Shown one piece after another: positions 25,624 through 33,713 of a stretch of DNA of 64,000 bases. The stretch is taken from assembly GCF_001247745.1 (NCBI RefSeq), contig NZ_LAIR01000002.1, positions 1,054,001 to 1,118,000 on the forward strand. Direction: 5' to 3'. The translations under genes were made by a program, and so were the position numbers. How positions within the stretch are numbered: position 1 is the first letter of the stretch; every line of letters begins with the position of its first letter. The notes under the pieces are model-generated. The model saw only the letters and a list, made by a program, of their open reading frames with translations. It made no database searches and was not told the DNA's origin. The DNA is from Luteipulveratus halotolerans (GTDB taxonomy: Bacteria > Actinomycetota > Actinomycetes > Actinomycetales > Dermatophilaceae).

Positions 25624-27345
25624 ATGTCCGACTCATCCCTGGTCCTCGGTCCGCTGCTGCGCCACGTGTCTCGCACCACCGCGACCGTGTGGGTGCAGAC
25701 CCGGGAGGCTGCCCACGTCACGGTGACGTGCGCGGGGCGCTCCACGACGGCCAGGACGTTCGGGGTCGAAGGCTTCCACTACGCCCTGGTCGTCATCGAC
25801 CATCTCGAGCCCGGCACCGTCAACGACTACTCCGTGGCGATCGACGACGAGCTCGTCTGGCCCGAGCCCGGCAGCGTGTTCCCGCCGAGCCGGATCGCTA
25901 CCCTGCGCGAGGACAAGGCGCCGCGCGTGGCGTTCGGGTCGTGCCGGACGAGCGTGCCGCACGACCGCCAGTCGACAGCGACCCACGGCGTCGACGCACT
26001 GCGGGCGTACGCGCTCGACATGGCGGCTCACCCTGACGTGCGTTCGTGGCCGGATGTGCTCGTGCTGCTCGGCGATCAGGTCTACGCCGACGAGATCTCC
26101 GAGCAGATGGAGGCGTTCATCGCGCAGCGACGTGGACGCGACTCCGAGCCCGTCGGTGAGCTGAAGGACTACACCGAGTACGCCCACCTGTACGACATCG
26201 CCTGGTCCGAGCCGTCCAACCGGTGGCTGCTCTCGACGTTGCCGAGCGCGATGATCTTCGACGACCACGACGTGCGCGACGACTGGAACACCTCGGCCTC
26301 CTGGCACGCCGAGATGAACGCCACGCCGTGGTGGCACGAGCGCATCGTCGGAGCGCTGTCGTCGTACTGGGTCTACCAGCACCTCGGCAACCTCGCGCCG
26401 GACAAGCTGGCCGCCGACGAGGTGTGGCAGGTGGTGCAGCAGCACGAGCGCAGCGGGGCCGAGCACGAGCTCGACCTCACGCCGGTGGTCCGGGGGCTGG
26501 CCGAGCGGGTCGATCGCACCCCGGCGGCGTACCGGTTCAGCTACACCCGCGACCTCGGTCGCGGACGACTGATCATGATCGACTCGCGGGCTGCGCGTGA
26601 CCTGCGGCCCGGCCACCGCGCGATGCTGGACGCCGACGAGGAGGCCTGGCTCGATCAGCAGCTGCGCGGCGACGTCGAGCACCTGTTCATCGGCACGTCC
26701 TTGCCCTTCCTGATGCCGCCGGGCCTGCACGACCTGGAGGCCATCGACGAGGCGATGTCCGAGGGTGTGTACGGGCGCCTCGCGGCCCGGGCGGGCGAGC
26801 GGCTGCGGCAGGCCGTTGACCTCGAGCACTGGGGCGCGTTCCAGGGGTCGTTCGCGCGCGTGCTCGAGATGGTCGCCGAGGTCGCGCGTGGCCGGCGTGG
26901 CGCGGCGCCCCGGACGATCACGTTCCTGTCGGGAGACGTGCACCACTCATACGTCGCCGAGATCCCTTGGCAGCGCTACGGATTCGAGTCTCGGGTGCGG
27001 CAGGCGGTGTGCTCGCCCATCCGCAACCCGTTGCCCAGGCACGTTCGCGTGCTGACCTCGCTGCTCGGGCGAGGGCTGGCCCGTCCGATGCGGTGGGCTG
27101 CCTCTCGCGCAGATCGGGTGCCCGACCCGGCGTACGAGTGGTCGCTGACGCAGGGCCCGTGGTTCGACAACAACCTCGCCGTCGCCGACGTGCGCGACGA
27201 CGGCTCGCTCGCGCTGCGCTGGGTGACGGGCGACGTGGTCGACGACCGCTACGACGCACCGGTGCTGCGCGTCGTCGCCGACGTCGCCGATGTCGCCGTC
27301 GACCACGTCGGCGACGTCGAAGGGGCGAGCCGACAACCGGTGTGA
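25624..27345 (+). CDS. phoD: PhoD-like alkaline phosphatase
   Basis: This is a metallophosphoesterase of the PhoD family. An N-terminal Ig-like domain (about residues 1-95, LGPLLRHVSRTTATVWVQT) is followed by the catalytic domain. The metal-site blocks are AFGSCRT, VLLLGDQVYADE, FDDHDVRDDWN and FLSGDVHHSYVAEI. The length is 573 residues. No Tat or Sec signal is seen, unlike secreted PhoD enzymes, so this form may be cytoplasmic. ATG 25624 matches the usual family N-terminus; ATG 25591 would add 11 residues. It is divergent from the PhyH-like gene. Confidence 0.88.
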   Translation: MSDSSLVLGPLLRHVSRTTATVWVQTREAAHVTVTCAGRSTTARTFGVEGFHYALVVIDHLEPGTVNDYSVAIDDELVWPEPGSVFPPSRIATLREDKAPRVAFGSCRTSVPHDRQSTATHGVDALRAYALDMAAHPDVRSWPDVLVLLGDQVYADEISEQMEAFIAQRRGRDSEPVGELKDYTEYAHLYDIAWSEPSNRWLLSTLPSAMIFDDHDVRDDWNTSASWHAEMNATPWWHERIVGALSSYWVYQHLGNLAPDKLAADEVWQVVQQHERSGAEHELDLTPVVRGLAERVDRTPAAYRFSYTRDLGRGRLIMIDSRAARDLRPGHRAMLDADEEAWLDQQLRGDVEHLFIGTSLPFLMPPGLHDLEAIDEAMSEGVYGRLAARAGERLRQAVDLEHWGAFQGSFARVLEMVAEVARGRRGAAPRTITFLSGDVHHSYVAEIPWQRYGFESRVRQAVCSPIRNPLPRHVRVLTSLLGRGLARPMRWAASRADRVPDPAYEWSLTQGPWFDNNLAVADVRDDGSLALRWVTGDVVDDRYDAPVLRVVADVADVAVDHVGDVEGASRQPV

Positions 27346-27405
27346 CGCGTCTGACACCGGCGGCCTGCATGGTGGGCGGCGCGGACGACTGAGGTCGGAC
27401 GCTCG

Positions 27406-27411
27406 TACCCT
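27406..27411 (+). promoter_or_regulatory. -10 element of dapB, leaderless spacing
   Basis: TACCCT (TAnnnT) lies 6 bases before the dapB GTG, so transcription would start at or beside the start codon. No ribosome site is present in that gap. Confidence 0.5.
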
Positions 27412-27417
27412 GGACGC

Positions 27418-28164
27418 GTGAGTGAGCGCATCGCCGTTGCCGTGATCGGGGCCTCGGGCCGTATGGGGAGCCAGGCCTGTCAGGCGGTCGACGACGCCGA
27501 CGACCTCGACCTGGTCGGGCGGTTCGACGCCGGCGACGACCTCGGTGACCTCGGAGGCGCCCAGGTCGCGGTCGAGCTGACCGTGCCCGACGCTTCGCCC
27601 AGCAACATCGCGCACTGCGTCGAGCGGGGTGTGCACGCGGTCGTCGGCACCACGGGGTGGAACGACGAGCGGCTCGCCGCTCTGCGCGACCAGCTCGCTG
27701 CGCAGCCCGAGGTCGGCGTCCTCATCGCCCCGAACTTCGCCATCGGCGCGCTGCTGATGATGTCGTTCGCGCAGCAGGCAGCCCGCTTCTACGAGTCGGT
27801 CGAGGTCGTCGAGACCCACCACCCCGACAAGGTCGACGCGCCGTCGGGTACGGCCGCCCGCACCGCTGCACTCATCGCCGACGCGCGTCGCGAGGCGGGC
27901 CTCGGCGACGTGCCCGACGCCACGACGAGCGACCCCGACGGTGCTCGTGGCGCCCGTGTCGACGGTGTGCCGGTGCACGCGCTGCGCCTGCGCGGTCGCG
28001 TCGCCCATCAGGAGGTGGCGTTCGGCGGCGTCGGCGAGGCGCTGACCATCCGCCACGACTCGTTCGACCGGGTGAGCTTCATGCCCGGCGTCCTCACCGG
28101 CGTACGCCGGGTGGGCGAGCACCCCGGCCTGACGGTCGGGCTCGAGCACTTCCTCGGCCTCTGA
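27418..28164 (+). CDS. dapB: 4-hydroxy-tetrahydrodipicolinate reductase
   Basis: DapB reduces the DapA product in the diaminopimelate/lysine pathway with NAD(P)H. The 248-residue protein has the Rossmann loop AVIGASGRMGSQ, the GTTGWN block and the catalytic region ETHHPDKVDAPSGTA, whose His and Lys carry out hydride and proton transfer. The GTG start is marked by the family N-terminus and a TACCCT hexamer 6 bases upstream. A 7-bp hairpin (28152-28158 with 28165-28171) spans the stop codon. It is separated from dapA by about 17 kb of accessory genes. Confidence 0.97.
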   Translation: MSERIAVAVIGASGRMGSQACQAVDDADDLDLVGRFDAGDDLGDLGGAQVAVELTVPDASPSNIAHCVERGVHAVVGTTGWNDERLAALRDQLAAQPEVGVLIAPNFAIGALLMMSFAQQAARFYESVEVVETHHPDKVDAPSGTAARTAALIADARREAGLGDVPDATTSDPDGARGARVDGVPVHALRLRGRVAHQEVAFGGVGEALTIRHDSFDRVSFMPGVLTGVRRVGEHPGLTVGLEHFLGL

Positions 28165-28224
28165 GCCGAGGCCTTCGGCGCGCGAGCGTCATTCGGAGTT
28201 CAGACACTGGTCGCCTGGTCGACC

Positions 28225-28230
28225 TAGCGT
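28225..28230 (+). promoter_or_regulatory. -10 element for the dedA unit, leaderless spacing to a 7-codon ORF
   Basis: TAGCGT lies 6 bases before an ATG at 28237. CAGACA at 28201-28206 gives a -35-like match (four of six to TTGACA) with an 18-base spacer. The arrangement predicts a transcript beginning at the small ORF and not at dedA itself. Confidence 0.5.
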
Positions 28231-28236
28231 GACGAC

Positions 28237-28260
28237 ATGCGGGGCGTGGTGGGGACGTGA
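28237..28260 (+). CDS. 7-codon leaderless upstream ORF coupled to dedA
   Basis: ATG at 28237 opens the peptide MRGVVGT, and the TGA stop overlaps the dedA GTG as GTGA. Because the -10 hexamer is 6 bases before this ATG, ribosomes would load at the very 5' end of the mRNA, read seven codons and reinitiate at dedA. The peptide is probably without function of its own and may simply provide a start for translation. This is inferred from spacing only. Confidence 0.42.
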   Translation: MRGVVGT

Positions 28261-28943
28261 TCGACGCGATCTTGGGCTGGATCGAGCACCTGATGGGCTC
28301 GCCCTGGGTCTACGCAGGGCTTTTCGGGATGTCGGCCCTGGACTCGGTCGTACCCCTGTTCCCGAGCGAGGCACCGCTCATCATGGCGGGGGTGTACGCC
28401 GGCTCGACCGGTTCGCCCAACCTGTTCCTGGTGATCCTCGCGGCCGGGTTCGGTGCGTTCGTCGGCGACCATGCGACGTTCTTCCTCGGCCGGCTGCTGT
28501 CCGGTCGTATCGCTCGGGTCGACCCGGACAGCCGCTGGGGCCGGGCGATCTCCTCCGCCACGGTCATGCTCGAGCGGCGCGGCGGCATGGCGCTGGTCGT
28601 CGCGCGGTTCATCCCGTGGGGCCGCATCGCCACCACACTCGTGCTCGGCGCCACCCGTTATCCGCTGCGCCGGTTCAGCGCCTGGGACGCGCTCGGCACG
28701 CTGGTGTGGGCGACGCACGGCTGCCTGATGGGCTACATCGGCGGGGCGGCGTTCCAGGACGAGCCGATCAAGGGCCTCGTGCTCGGGATCGGGATGGCCC
28801 TGGTCGTGTCGGCCCTGATCGAGGTGTTCCGCGCGTGGTTGCAGCGCCGCCGCGGCCGTAGCGCTGCGGCGACCCGCGACGAGACATCGGCCGATGTGCA
28901 GGTCGCCGCTGCCGGTGAGGCGACGGCGCGCGAGCGCTCCTGA
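28257..28943 (+). CDS. DedA-family membrane protein
   Basis: This 228-residue polytopic protein of the DedA/SNARE-associated (VTT) superfamily; characterised members translocate undecaprenyl phosphate or phospholipids across the membrane. The signature helix-loop blocks are VPLFPSEAPLIMAG, GAFVGDHATFFLGR and ARFIPWGRIATTLVLGATRYP, containing the conserved acidic and Arg residues. The C-terminal 40 residues are charged and cytoplasmic. The GTG start overlaps the stop of a 7-codon ORF. Its end lies 10 bases from the convergent lutC. A link with UppP-mediated lipid carrier recycling is possible. Confidence 0.88.
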   Translation: MIDAILGWIEHLMGSPWVYAGLFGMSALDSVVPLFPSEAPLIMAGVYAGSTGSPNLFLVILAAGFGAFVGDHATFFLGRLLSGRIARVDPDSRWGRAISSATVMLERRGGMALVVARFIPWGRIATTLVLGATRYPLRRFSAWDALGTLVWATHGCLMGYIGGAAFQDEPIKGLVLGIGMALVVSALIEVFRAWLQRRRGRSAAATRDETSADVQVAAAGEATARERS

Positions 28944-28953
28944 CGGAACCCGA

Positions 28954-29583
28954 TCAGTCGCCGGCCACGATCACGTGCAGCGTGCGCGGGCCGTGCACGC
29001 CCTCGACCCGCTGCAGCTCGATGTCGCTGGTCGCGCTCGGCCCGCTGATCCAGGTGAGCGCGCGTCCTGCTTCGACCGCGGGCCGCAGCGCCCGTACGCC
29101 GGTGGGCACGTCGGCGTACACCTGGCTCTCGCGCACGACGCAGACGTGCACGTCGGGTACGAGGGTGAGCGCGCGGCGACCTTGGTCGGCTCCGTGGTCG
29201 AGCACGATCGTCCCGGTGTCGGCGATGGCTGCGGCTGCTGCGGTGACGACGGCGTCGATCGTGTCGAGCGCCGCGGCGGTCAGCTCGTCGTCGGGGACGT
29301 GCTCCGCAGCCACGTCGCGCATCCAGCCGGCGTCGAGCCCGGGCGGCACCACGACGGTGCGGACGTCGTACGTCGACAGGGCTGCAGCGACACGAGCGCT
29401 GATGTCGTCGGCGGAGCATCGTTCGACCACGGCCCGGTAGTCGGCGGTGATCTCGGCGAACTCGTCGATGACGGCGCCGCGCTCCTTGTCCGGGCGGGCG
29501 GGCAGCTCGGCGGGCGTGCTGTCCGGCGGTGCGCCCTGCGCGGCTCGGACCCGGCGCAGGATCTCCTCGCGTGCGGTGCTCAT
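28954..29583 (-). CDS. lutC: lactate utilisation protein LutC (LUD domain)
   Basis: LutC is the LUD-domain subunit of the LutABC iron-sulfur complex that oxidises L-lactate to pyruvate. The protein is about 209 residues, with an N-terminal helical part (STAREEILRRVRAA) and the LUD block AAAAIADTGTIVLDHG followed by LVPDVHVCVV. The ATG at 29583 overlaps the lutB stop as ATGA; ten further codons upstream are possible but would extend into lutB. It is the last gene of lctP-lutA-lutB-lutC. Confidence 0.92.
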   Translation of the reverse strand: MSTAREEILRRVRAAQGAPPDSTPAELPARPDKERGAVIDEFAEITADYRAVVERCSADDISARVAAALSTYDVRTVVVPPGLDAGWMRDVAAEHVPDDELTAAALDTIDAVVTAAAAAIADTGTIVLDHGADQGRRALTLVPDVHVCVVRESQVYADVPTGVRALRPAVEAGRALTWISGPSATSDIELQRVEGVHGPRTLHVIVAGD

Positions 29584-31088
29584 GCGTCCTCCCCGTGGGT
29601 ACGCAGCCACCACTGCCTGAACGTCTCACGCGGTGGTGCCGGTGCGTTGCGGGCGGTGCTCCAGGAGGTGGCCGGCCACGGCAGGTTCTCCAGCGACGTA
29701 CGACGCCCGAAGAGCCGCGAGGACGCGGTGACCGCCTGCTGTGCCTTCTCGAGTCGGCGGTGGTCGGCGAACATCCAGGCCGCTGCCTTCATCGAGACGG
29801 CCTCCGCCGACGGCGCGCCGCCGCGGTGCTCGTCGACGACCTGAGTTCGTAGGCGTACCAACAGCTTCGGGATCTCGATGCGCACGGGGCAGACGTCGAA
29901 GCACGCACCGCACAGGCTCGAGGCGTAGGGGAGCGACTGGTCGACCTTGCTGCCGGTGCCTCGCAGCTGGGGCGTGAGGACCGCGCCGATCGGACCCGGG
30001 TAGACCGAGCCGTACGCGTGCCCGCCGGCGCGCTCGTACACCGGGCAGACGTTGAGGCACGCCGAGCAGCGGATGCACCGCAGTGCCTGGCGGCCGACCT
30101 CGTCGGCGAGCACGGACGTGCGCCCGTTGTCGAGCAGAACGACGTGCACCTCCTGGGGGCCGTCGCCGGGCGTGACGCCCGTCCAGGTGGAGGTGTAGGG
30201 GTTCATCCGCTCACCCGTGCTGGACCGGGGGAGCAGCTGCATGAAGGTGCCGAGGTCGTCCCAGGTCGGCAGCACCTTCTCGATGCCGACGACCGAGATG
30301 AGCGTCTCGGGAAGCGTGAGGCACATGCGACCGTTGCCCTCGGACTCCAGCACCACGAGGGTGCCGGTGTCGGCGATCGCGAAGTTGGTCCCGGACACCG
30401 CGACCTTCGCCCGCAGGAACTTCTCCCGCAGGTGCAGCCGCGCTGCGTCGGCGAGGCGCGCCGGGTCATCGGTGAGGTCATCGGGTGCGGGCTTGCCGAC
30501 CTTGCCCATCTCCGCCCGGAAGATCTCGCGGATCTCGCTGCGGTTGCGGTGGATCGCCGGCACCAGGATGTGCGACGGGCGGTCGTGCCCGAGCTGGACG
30601 ATCAGCTCGGCGAGGTCGGTCTCCCATGCACTGATGCCGGCCGCCTCGAGCGCCTCGTTGAGCTCGATCTCCTGCGTGGCCATCGACTTGACCTTGACGA
30701 CCTCCTCGACCTGCTGGGCGCGCACCAGGTCGACGACGATGCGGTTGGCCTCGTCGGCGTCGCGTGCCCAGTGCACCGTCGCCCCTGCCCGGGTCAGGTT
30801 GTCCTCGAGCTGTAGGAGGTAGGTGTCGAGGTCGGCGAGGACCCGGTCCTTGGTGCCGGCGCCGTCGACACGCAGGGCTTCCCAGTCGGGCACCTCGTCG
30901 ACGACCTCGGCGCGCTTGGCGCGGATCGTGTGGGTGGCGTGGTTGAGGTTGTGGCGCTGCTGGGTGTTGGCCAGTGCCTCCTTGGCCATGGCGGGGAACT
31001 TCGGCATCCCGACGAACGTGCTCGTCGTCCTGGCGTGCGGGATGTCCTGCCCTCCAGCGCTGCTCTGGTGACGTGCAGGGCTGCTCAT
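29580..31088 (-). CDS. lutB: lactate utilisation iron-sulfur protein LutB
   Basis: This 502-residue LutB has an N-terminal LUD domain and a C-terminal ferredoxin-like domain with two 4Fe-4S motifs, CIRCSACLNVCPVYE and CGACFDVCPVRIEIP. The LUD block AIADTGTLVVLESEGNGRM is clear. The first ~28 residues (SSPARHQSSAGGQD) look like a non-conserved lead, so MPKFPAMAKEAL could be the true N-terminus. The annotated ATG is kept because it overlaps the lutA stop by 4 bases. It works with LutA and LutC in respiratory L-lactate oxidation. Confidence 0.94.
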   Translation of the reverse strand: MSSPARHQSSAGGQDIPHARTTSTFVGMPKFPAMAKEALANTQQRHNLNHATHTIRAKRAEVVDEVPDWEALRVDGAGTKDRVLADLDTYLLQLEDNLTRAGATVHWARDADEANRIVVDLVRAQQVEEVVKVKSMATQEIELNEALEAAGISAWETDLAELIVQLGHDRPSHILVPAIHRNRSEIREIFRAEMGKVGKPAPDDLTDDPARLADAARLHLREKFLRAKVAVSGTNFAIADTGTLVVLESEGNGRMCLTLPETLISVVGIEKVLPTWDDLGTFMQLLPRSSTGERMNPYTSTWTGVTPGDGPQEVHVVLLDNGRTSVLADEVGRQALRCIRCSACLNVCPVYERAGGHAYGSVYPGPIGAVLTPQLRGTGSKVDQSLPYASSLCGACFDVCPVRIEIPKLLVRLRTQVVDEHRGGAPSAEAVSMKAAAWMFADHRRLEKAQQAVTASSRLFGRRTSLENLPWPATSWSTARNAPAPPRETFRQWWLRTHGEDA

Positions 31089-31828
31089 GCGGGCTCCTCC
31101 TCGGTCGAGGCGAGAACTTCGGCCAGGTGCATGCTGCGCACCCCTGACCGCTGTCGGTCGAGCAGGCCGCCGATATGGGCGAGGCAGGAGTTGTCGCCGG
31201 CGACCACCACCTCGGCCTCGGTCTCACGGATGTGGCGGACCTTGTCGCCGCCCATCGCCACGGAGGTGTCGGCGTTCTTCATCGCGAAGGTGCCGCCGAA
31301 CCCGCAGCACTCCTCGGCGCCGGGCAGCTCGACCAGGTCGATGCCCTTGACAGCGCGCAGCAGTCGCAGCGGCCGATCGCCCACACGCAGCATCCGCAAC
31401 GAGTGGCAGGTCGGGTGATAGGTGACGCGGTGAGGGAAGTACGCCCCCACGTCGGTCACGCCGAGGACGTCGACGAGGTACTCCGACAGCTCGTGGACCC
31501 GAGGGGTCATCTGCGCGACGTCGGCAGCGAGCCCTGGGTCTCCCGCGCGCGCGGCCAGGTCGGCGTACTGGTCGCGCACCGAACCCGTGCACGACCCGCT
31601 CGGGGCGACCACGGCGTCGTACGAGCCGAAGACGTCGATGAACGAGCGCACCAGCGGGATCGCCTCGTCGGCGTACCCGGTGTTGGTGAACATCTGGCCG
31701 CAGCACGTCTGGGCGGCGGGGAAGTCGACCGTGACGCCGAGGCGTTCGAGCAGCCGGACCGTGGCCTGCGGGGTCTGCGGCCACATCGTGTCGTTGAAGC
31801 AGGTGGCGAACAGGGCGACGCGGGTCAT
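31085..31828 (-). CDS. lutA: lactate utilisation protein LutA (CCG-domain)
   Basis: LutA is a 247-residue protein with two cysteine-rich CCG domains, as in GlpC/HdrB. The motifs are AAQTCCGQMF in the first half and EECCGFGGTFAMKN in the second, with additional Cys in APSGSCTGSV and YHPTCHSLRML. These bind an iron-sulfur centre and relay electrons. The ATG overlaps the lctP stop as ATGA, so the permease and the LutABC enzyme are made from one coupled transcript. Confidence 0.95.
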   Translation of the reverse strand: MTRVALFATCFNDTMWPQTPQATVRLLERLGVTVDFPAAQTCCGQMFTNTGYADEAIPLVRSFIDVFGSYDAVVAPSGSCTGSVRDQYADLAARAGDPGLAADVAQMTPRVHELSEYLVDVLGVTDVGAYFPHRVTYHPTCHSLRMLRVGDRPLRLLRAVKGIDLVELPGAEECCGFGGTFAMKNADTSVAMGGDKVRHIRETEAEVVVAGDNSCLAHIGGLLDRQRSGVRSMHLAEVLASTEEEPA

Positions 31829-33582
31829 GAGGGCAGCATCCACGAAAGGACGGTGTGCTGCAGCCCGACAAGCAGGCACATCGCGATCACGAGTCCCACG
31901 CTCCACAGCACGACCTTGCGGAAGATCTCCGACTCCTTGCCGAGCAGACCCACCGACGTCGCCGCGATGGTGAGGTTCTGCGGGCTGATCATCTTGCCGA
32001 CGACGCCGCCCGAGCTGTTGGCCGCGACGAGCAGGGTCGGGTCGATGCCGGCCTTGTCGGCGGCGGTCTGCTGCAGTGTGGCGAAGAGTGCGTTCGCGCT
32101 GGTGTCGGACCCGGTGACCGCCGTCCCGAGCCACCCGAGCAGCGGCGAGAGGAACGCGAACGCCGCACCGGCCCCGGCGATCCAGGTGCCGATGGTGATG
32201 ACCTGGCCGGAGAGGTTCATGACGTACGCGAGCGCCAGCACCGAGGCGACGGTCAGGAACGCGAACCGCAGCTTGACCGCGGTGCCGCTGAGCTCGGTGA
32301 GCCACTCTCGCGGCGAGACGCGGTAGATCAGCGCGACCACCACGGAGCAGATCAGCAGCAGCGTGCCGGGCGAGGACAACCACTGGAACAGGTAGACCGT
32401 CGAGGTGCTCGTCTTGCCGGTGACGGTCTGCACGTTGCCGTCGAGCCCGGGCCAGGCGACCTTCGCGTCCGTGCCGGCGAGCCACTCCTTGACGGGGTCG
32501 ATGAGCTTGGCGCACGAGAACACCGCGATGACGAGCAGGTAGGGGAGCAGGGCCATGCCGATGCGGCCTGGTGTGAGCGAGCGGGCCCGTGCGTCGATGT
32601 CCGCGACGTCGGTCACGTCCTTCGGACCGTCGGCTGCTGTCGCACCCGAGGTGCTGAACCGGGTCCGGTCGTGACCGGCCCCGTCGACGGCGACGGTCGC
32701 GCCGACGAGGTCGCGCTCGCGCTCGGCCGCCATGTGCTCCTGAGCGTCGCGGCCGCCCTGCGGTGACCAGACCCGCAGAAGGACGACGGCGGCGGCCAGG
32801 GCTGCCAGGCTGGCGACGATGTCGGTGAGCTCGACCGAGACGTACGTCGCAGAGAGCCACTGGGCGACGCCGAAGACCAGGCCGACGGTGAGGGCGATCG
32901 GCCAGGTCTGCCGCAGGCCTCGTCGTCCGTCGACCATGAAGACCAGCAGCAGCGGGACGAACGCCGCGAGCAGCGGAGTCTGGTGACCGACGTACGCGCC
33001 GATGTCGTTGTAGTCGATCTTCGTGAGCGCACCCGCGGTGATGATCGGCGTCCCGATCGCGCCGAACGCCACCGGTGCGGTGTTGGCGAGCAGTGCGACG
33101 GCGGCGGCTCGCAGGGGTGAGAAGCCGACGGCCATGAGCATCACGCCGGTGATGGCGACCGGGGCACCGAAGCCGGCCAGCGCCTCGAGCAGTCCGCCGA
33201 AGCAGAAGGCGATGATGATCGCCTGGACGCGCGGGTCGCCGGAGATGAGATGGAACACCGCGCGCAGGTCCTCGAACCGGCCGCTGACGACGGTGACCTG
33301 GTAGAGCACGATCGCGCAGAAGACGATCCACATGATCGGCATCAGGCCGAAGACCGCGCCCTCGCTCGCGGAGAGCAGCGTGAGGTCCAACGGCATGCCG
33401 TAGGCGAGGACGGCCACCAGGACGGCGACACCGAGGGACGTCAGGCCCGCCCAGTGCGCCGGCCAGCGCAGCAGGCCGAGCGTGAGGAAGACGGTCAGCA
33501 GGGGCAGCAGCGCGATGAGCGCCGAGAGCCAGAGGCTGTCGGCGACGGGCGCGAGCTCAGGTCTGTACGACGCGACGAGCAC
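31825..33582 (-). CDS. lctP: L-lactate permease
   Basis: This 585-residue LctP/LldP-family permease imports L-lactate with protons. It has about 13-14 membrane helices, a glycine-rich block FCFGGLLEALAGFGAPVAI that is highly typical of the family, and the C-terminal AANSSGGVVGKMISPQNLTIA block. The middle of the protein has a charged cytoplasmic loop (about residues 275-335). The GTG start at 33582 is preceded by GGAGG at good spacing. It is the first gene of the lactate operon and is read from the divergent control region with the LldR/PdhR-like operator. Confidence 0.95.
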   Translation of the reverse strand: MLVASYRPELAPVADSLWLSALIALLPLLTVFLTLGLLRWPAHWAGLTSLGVAVLVAVLAYGMPLDLTLLSASEGAVFGLMPIMWIVFCAIVLYQVTVVSGRFEDLRAVFHLISGDPRVQAIIIAFCFGGLLEALAGFGAPVAITGVMLMAVGFSPLRAAAVALLANTAPVAFGAIGTPIITAGALTKIDYNDIGAYVGHQTPLLAAFVPLLLVFMVDGRRGLRQTWPIALTVGLVFGVAQWLSATYVSVELTDIVASLAALAAAVVLLRVWSPQGGRDAQEHMAAERERDLVGATVAVDGAGHDRTRFSTSGATAADGPKDVTDVADIDARARSLTPGRIGMALLPYLLVIAVFSCAKLIDPVKEWLAGTDAKVAWPGLDGNVQTVTGKTSTSTVYLFQWLSSPGTLLLICSVVVALIYRVSPREWLTELSGTAVKLRFAFLTVASVLALAYVMNLSGQVITIGTWIAGAGAAFAFLSPLLGWLGTAVTGSDTSANALFATLQQTAADKAGIDPTLLVAANSSGGVVGKMISPQNLTIAATSVGLLGKESEIFRKVVLWSVGLVIAMCLLVGLQHTVLSWMLPS

Positions 33583-33610
33583 AGGACACCTCCGGGGTCG
33601 GACGAGCGTG

Positions 33611-33650
33611 AGATCTAATGGTCAGACCAATATGTGACCCATATCATAGG
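33611..33650. promoter_or_regulatory. lactate operon control region with LldR/PdhR-type operator
   Basis: An AT-rich island in the divergent gap contains the perfect palindrome TGGTC-A-GACCA (33619-33629). This matches the core of FadR-subfamily (PdhR/LldR) operators and is flanked by A/T bases. Next to it is the inverted repeat ATATG-N5-CATAT (33630-33644). On the minus strand TATGAT (33643-33648) is a good -10 for lctP, with the palindrome immediately downstream, where a repressor would block transcription. The adjacent GntR/FCD gene is the obvious regulator. Confidence 0.7.
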
Positions 33651-33701
33651 GCCCCGACGGCGATCTGGCGAGCGGCCGGTGGTGGACGGCTGCCGCGCGT
33701 C

Positions 33702-33707
33702 TAGGCT
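33702..33707 (+). promoter_or_regulatory. -10 element of the GntR regulator gene, leaderless spacing
   Basis: TAGGCT lies 6 bases before the GTG of the regulator gene, with no ribosome site between them. The regulator probably has a leaderless transcript separate from the lctP operator about 70 bases away. Confidence 0.45.
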
Positions 33708-33713
33708 CAGCGG

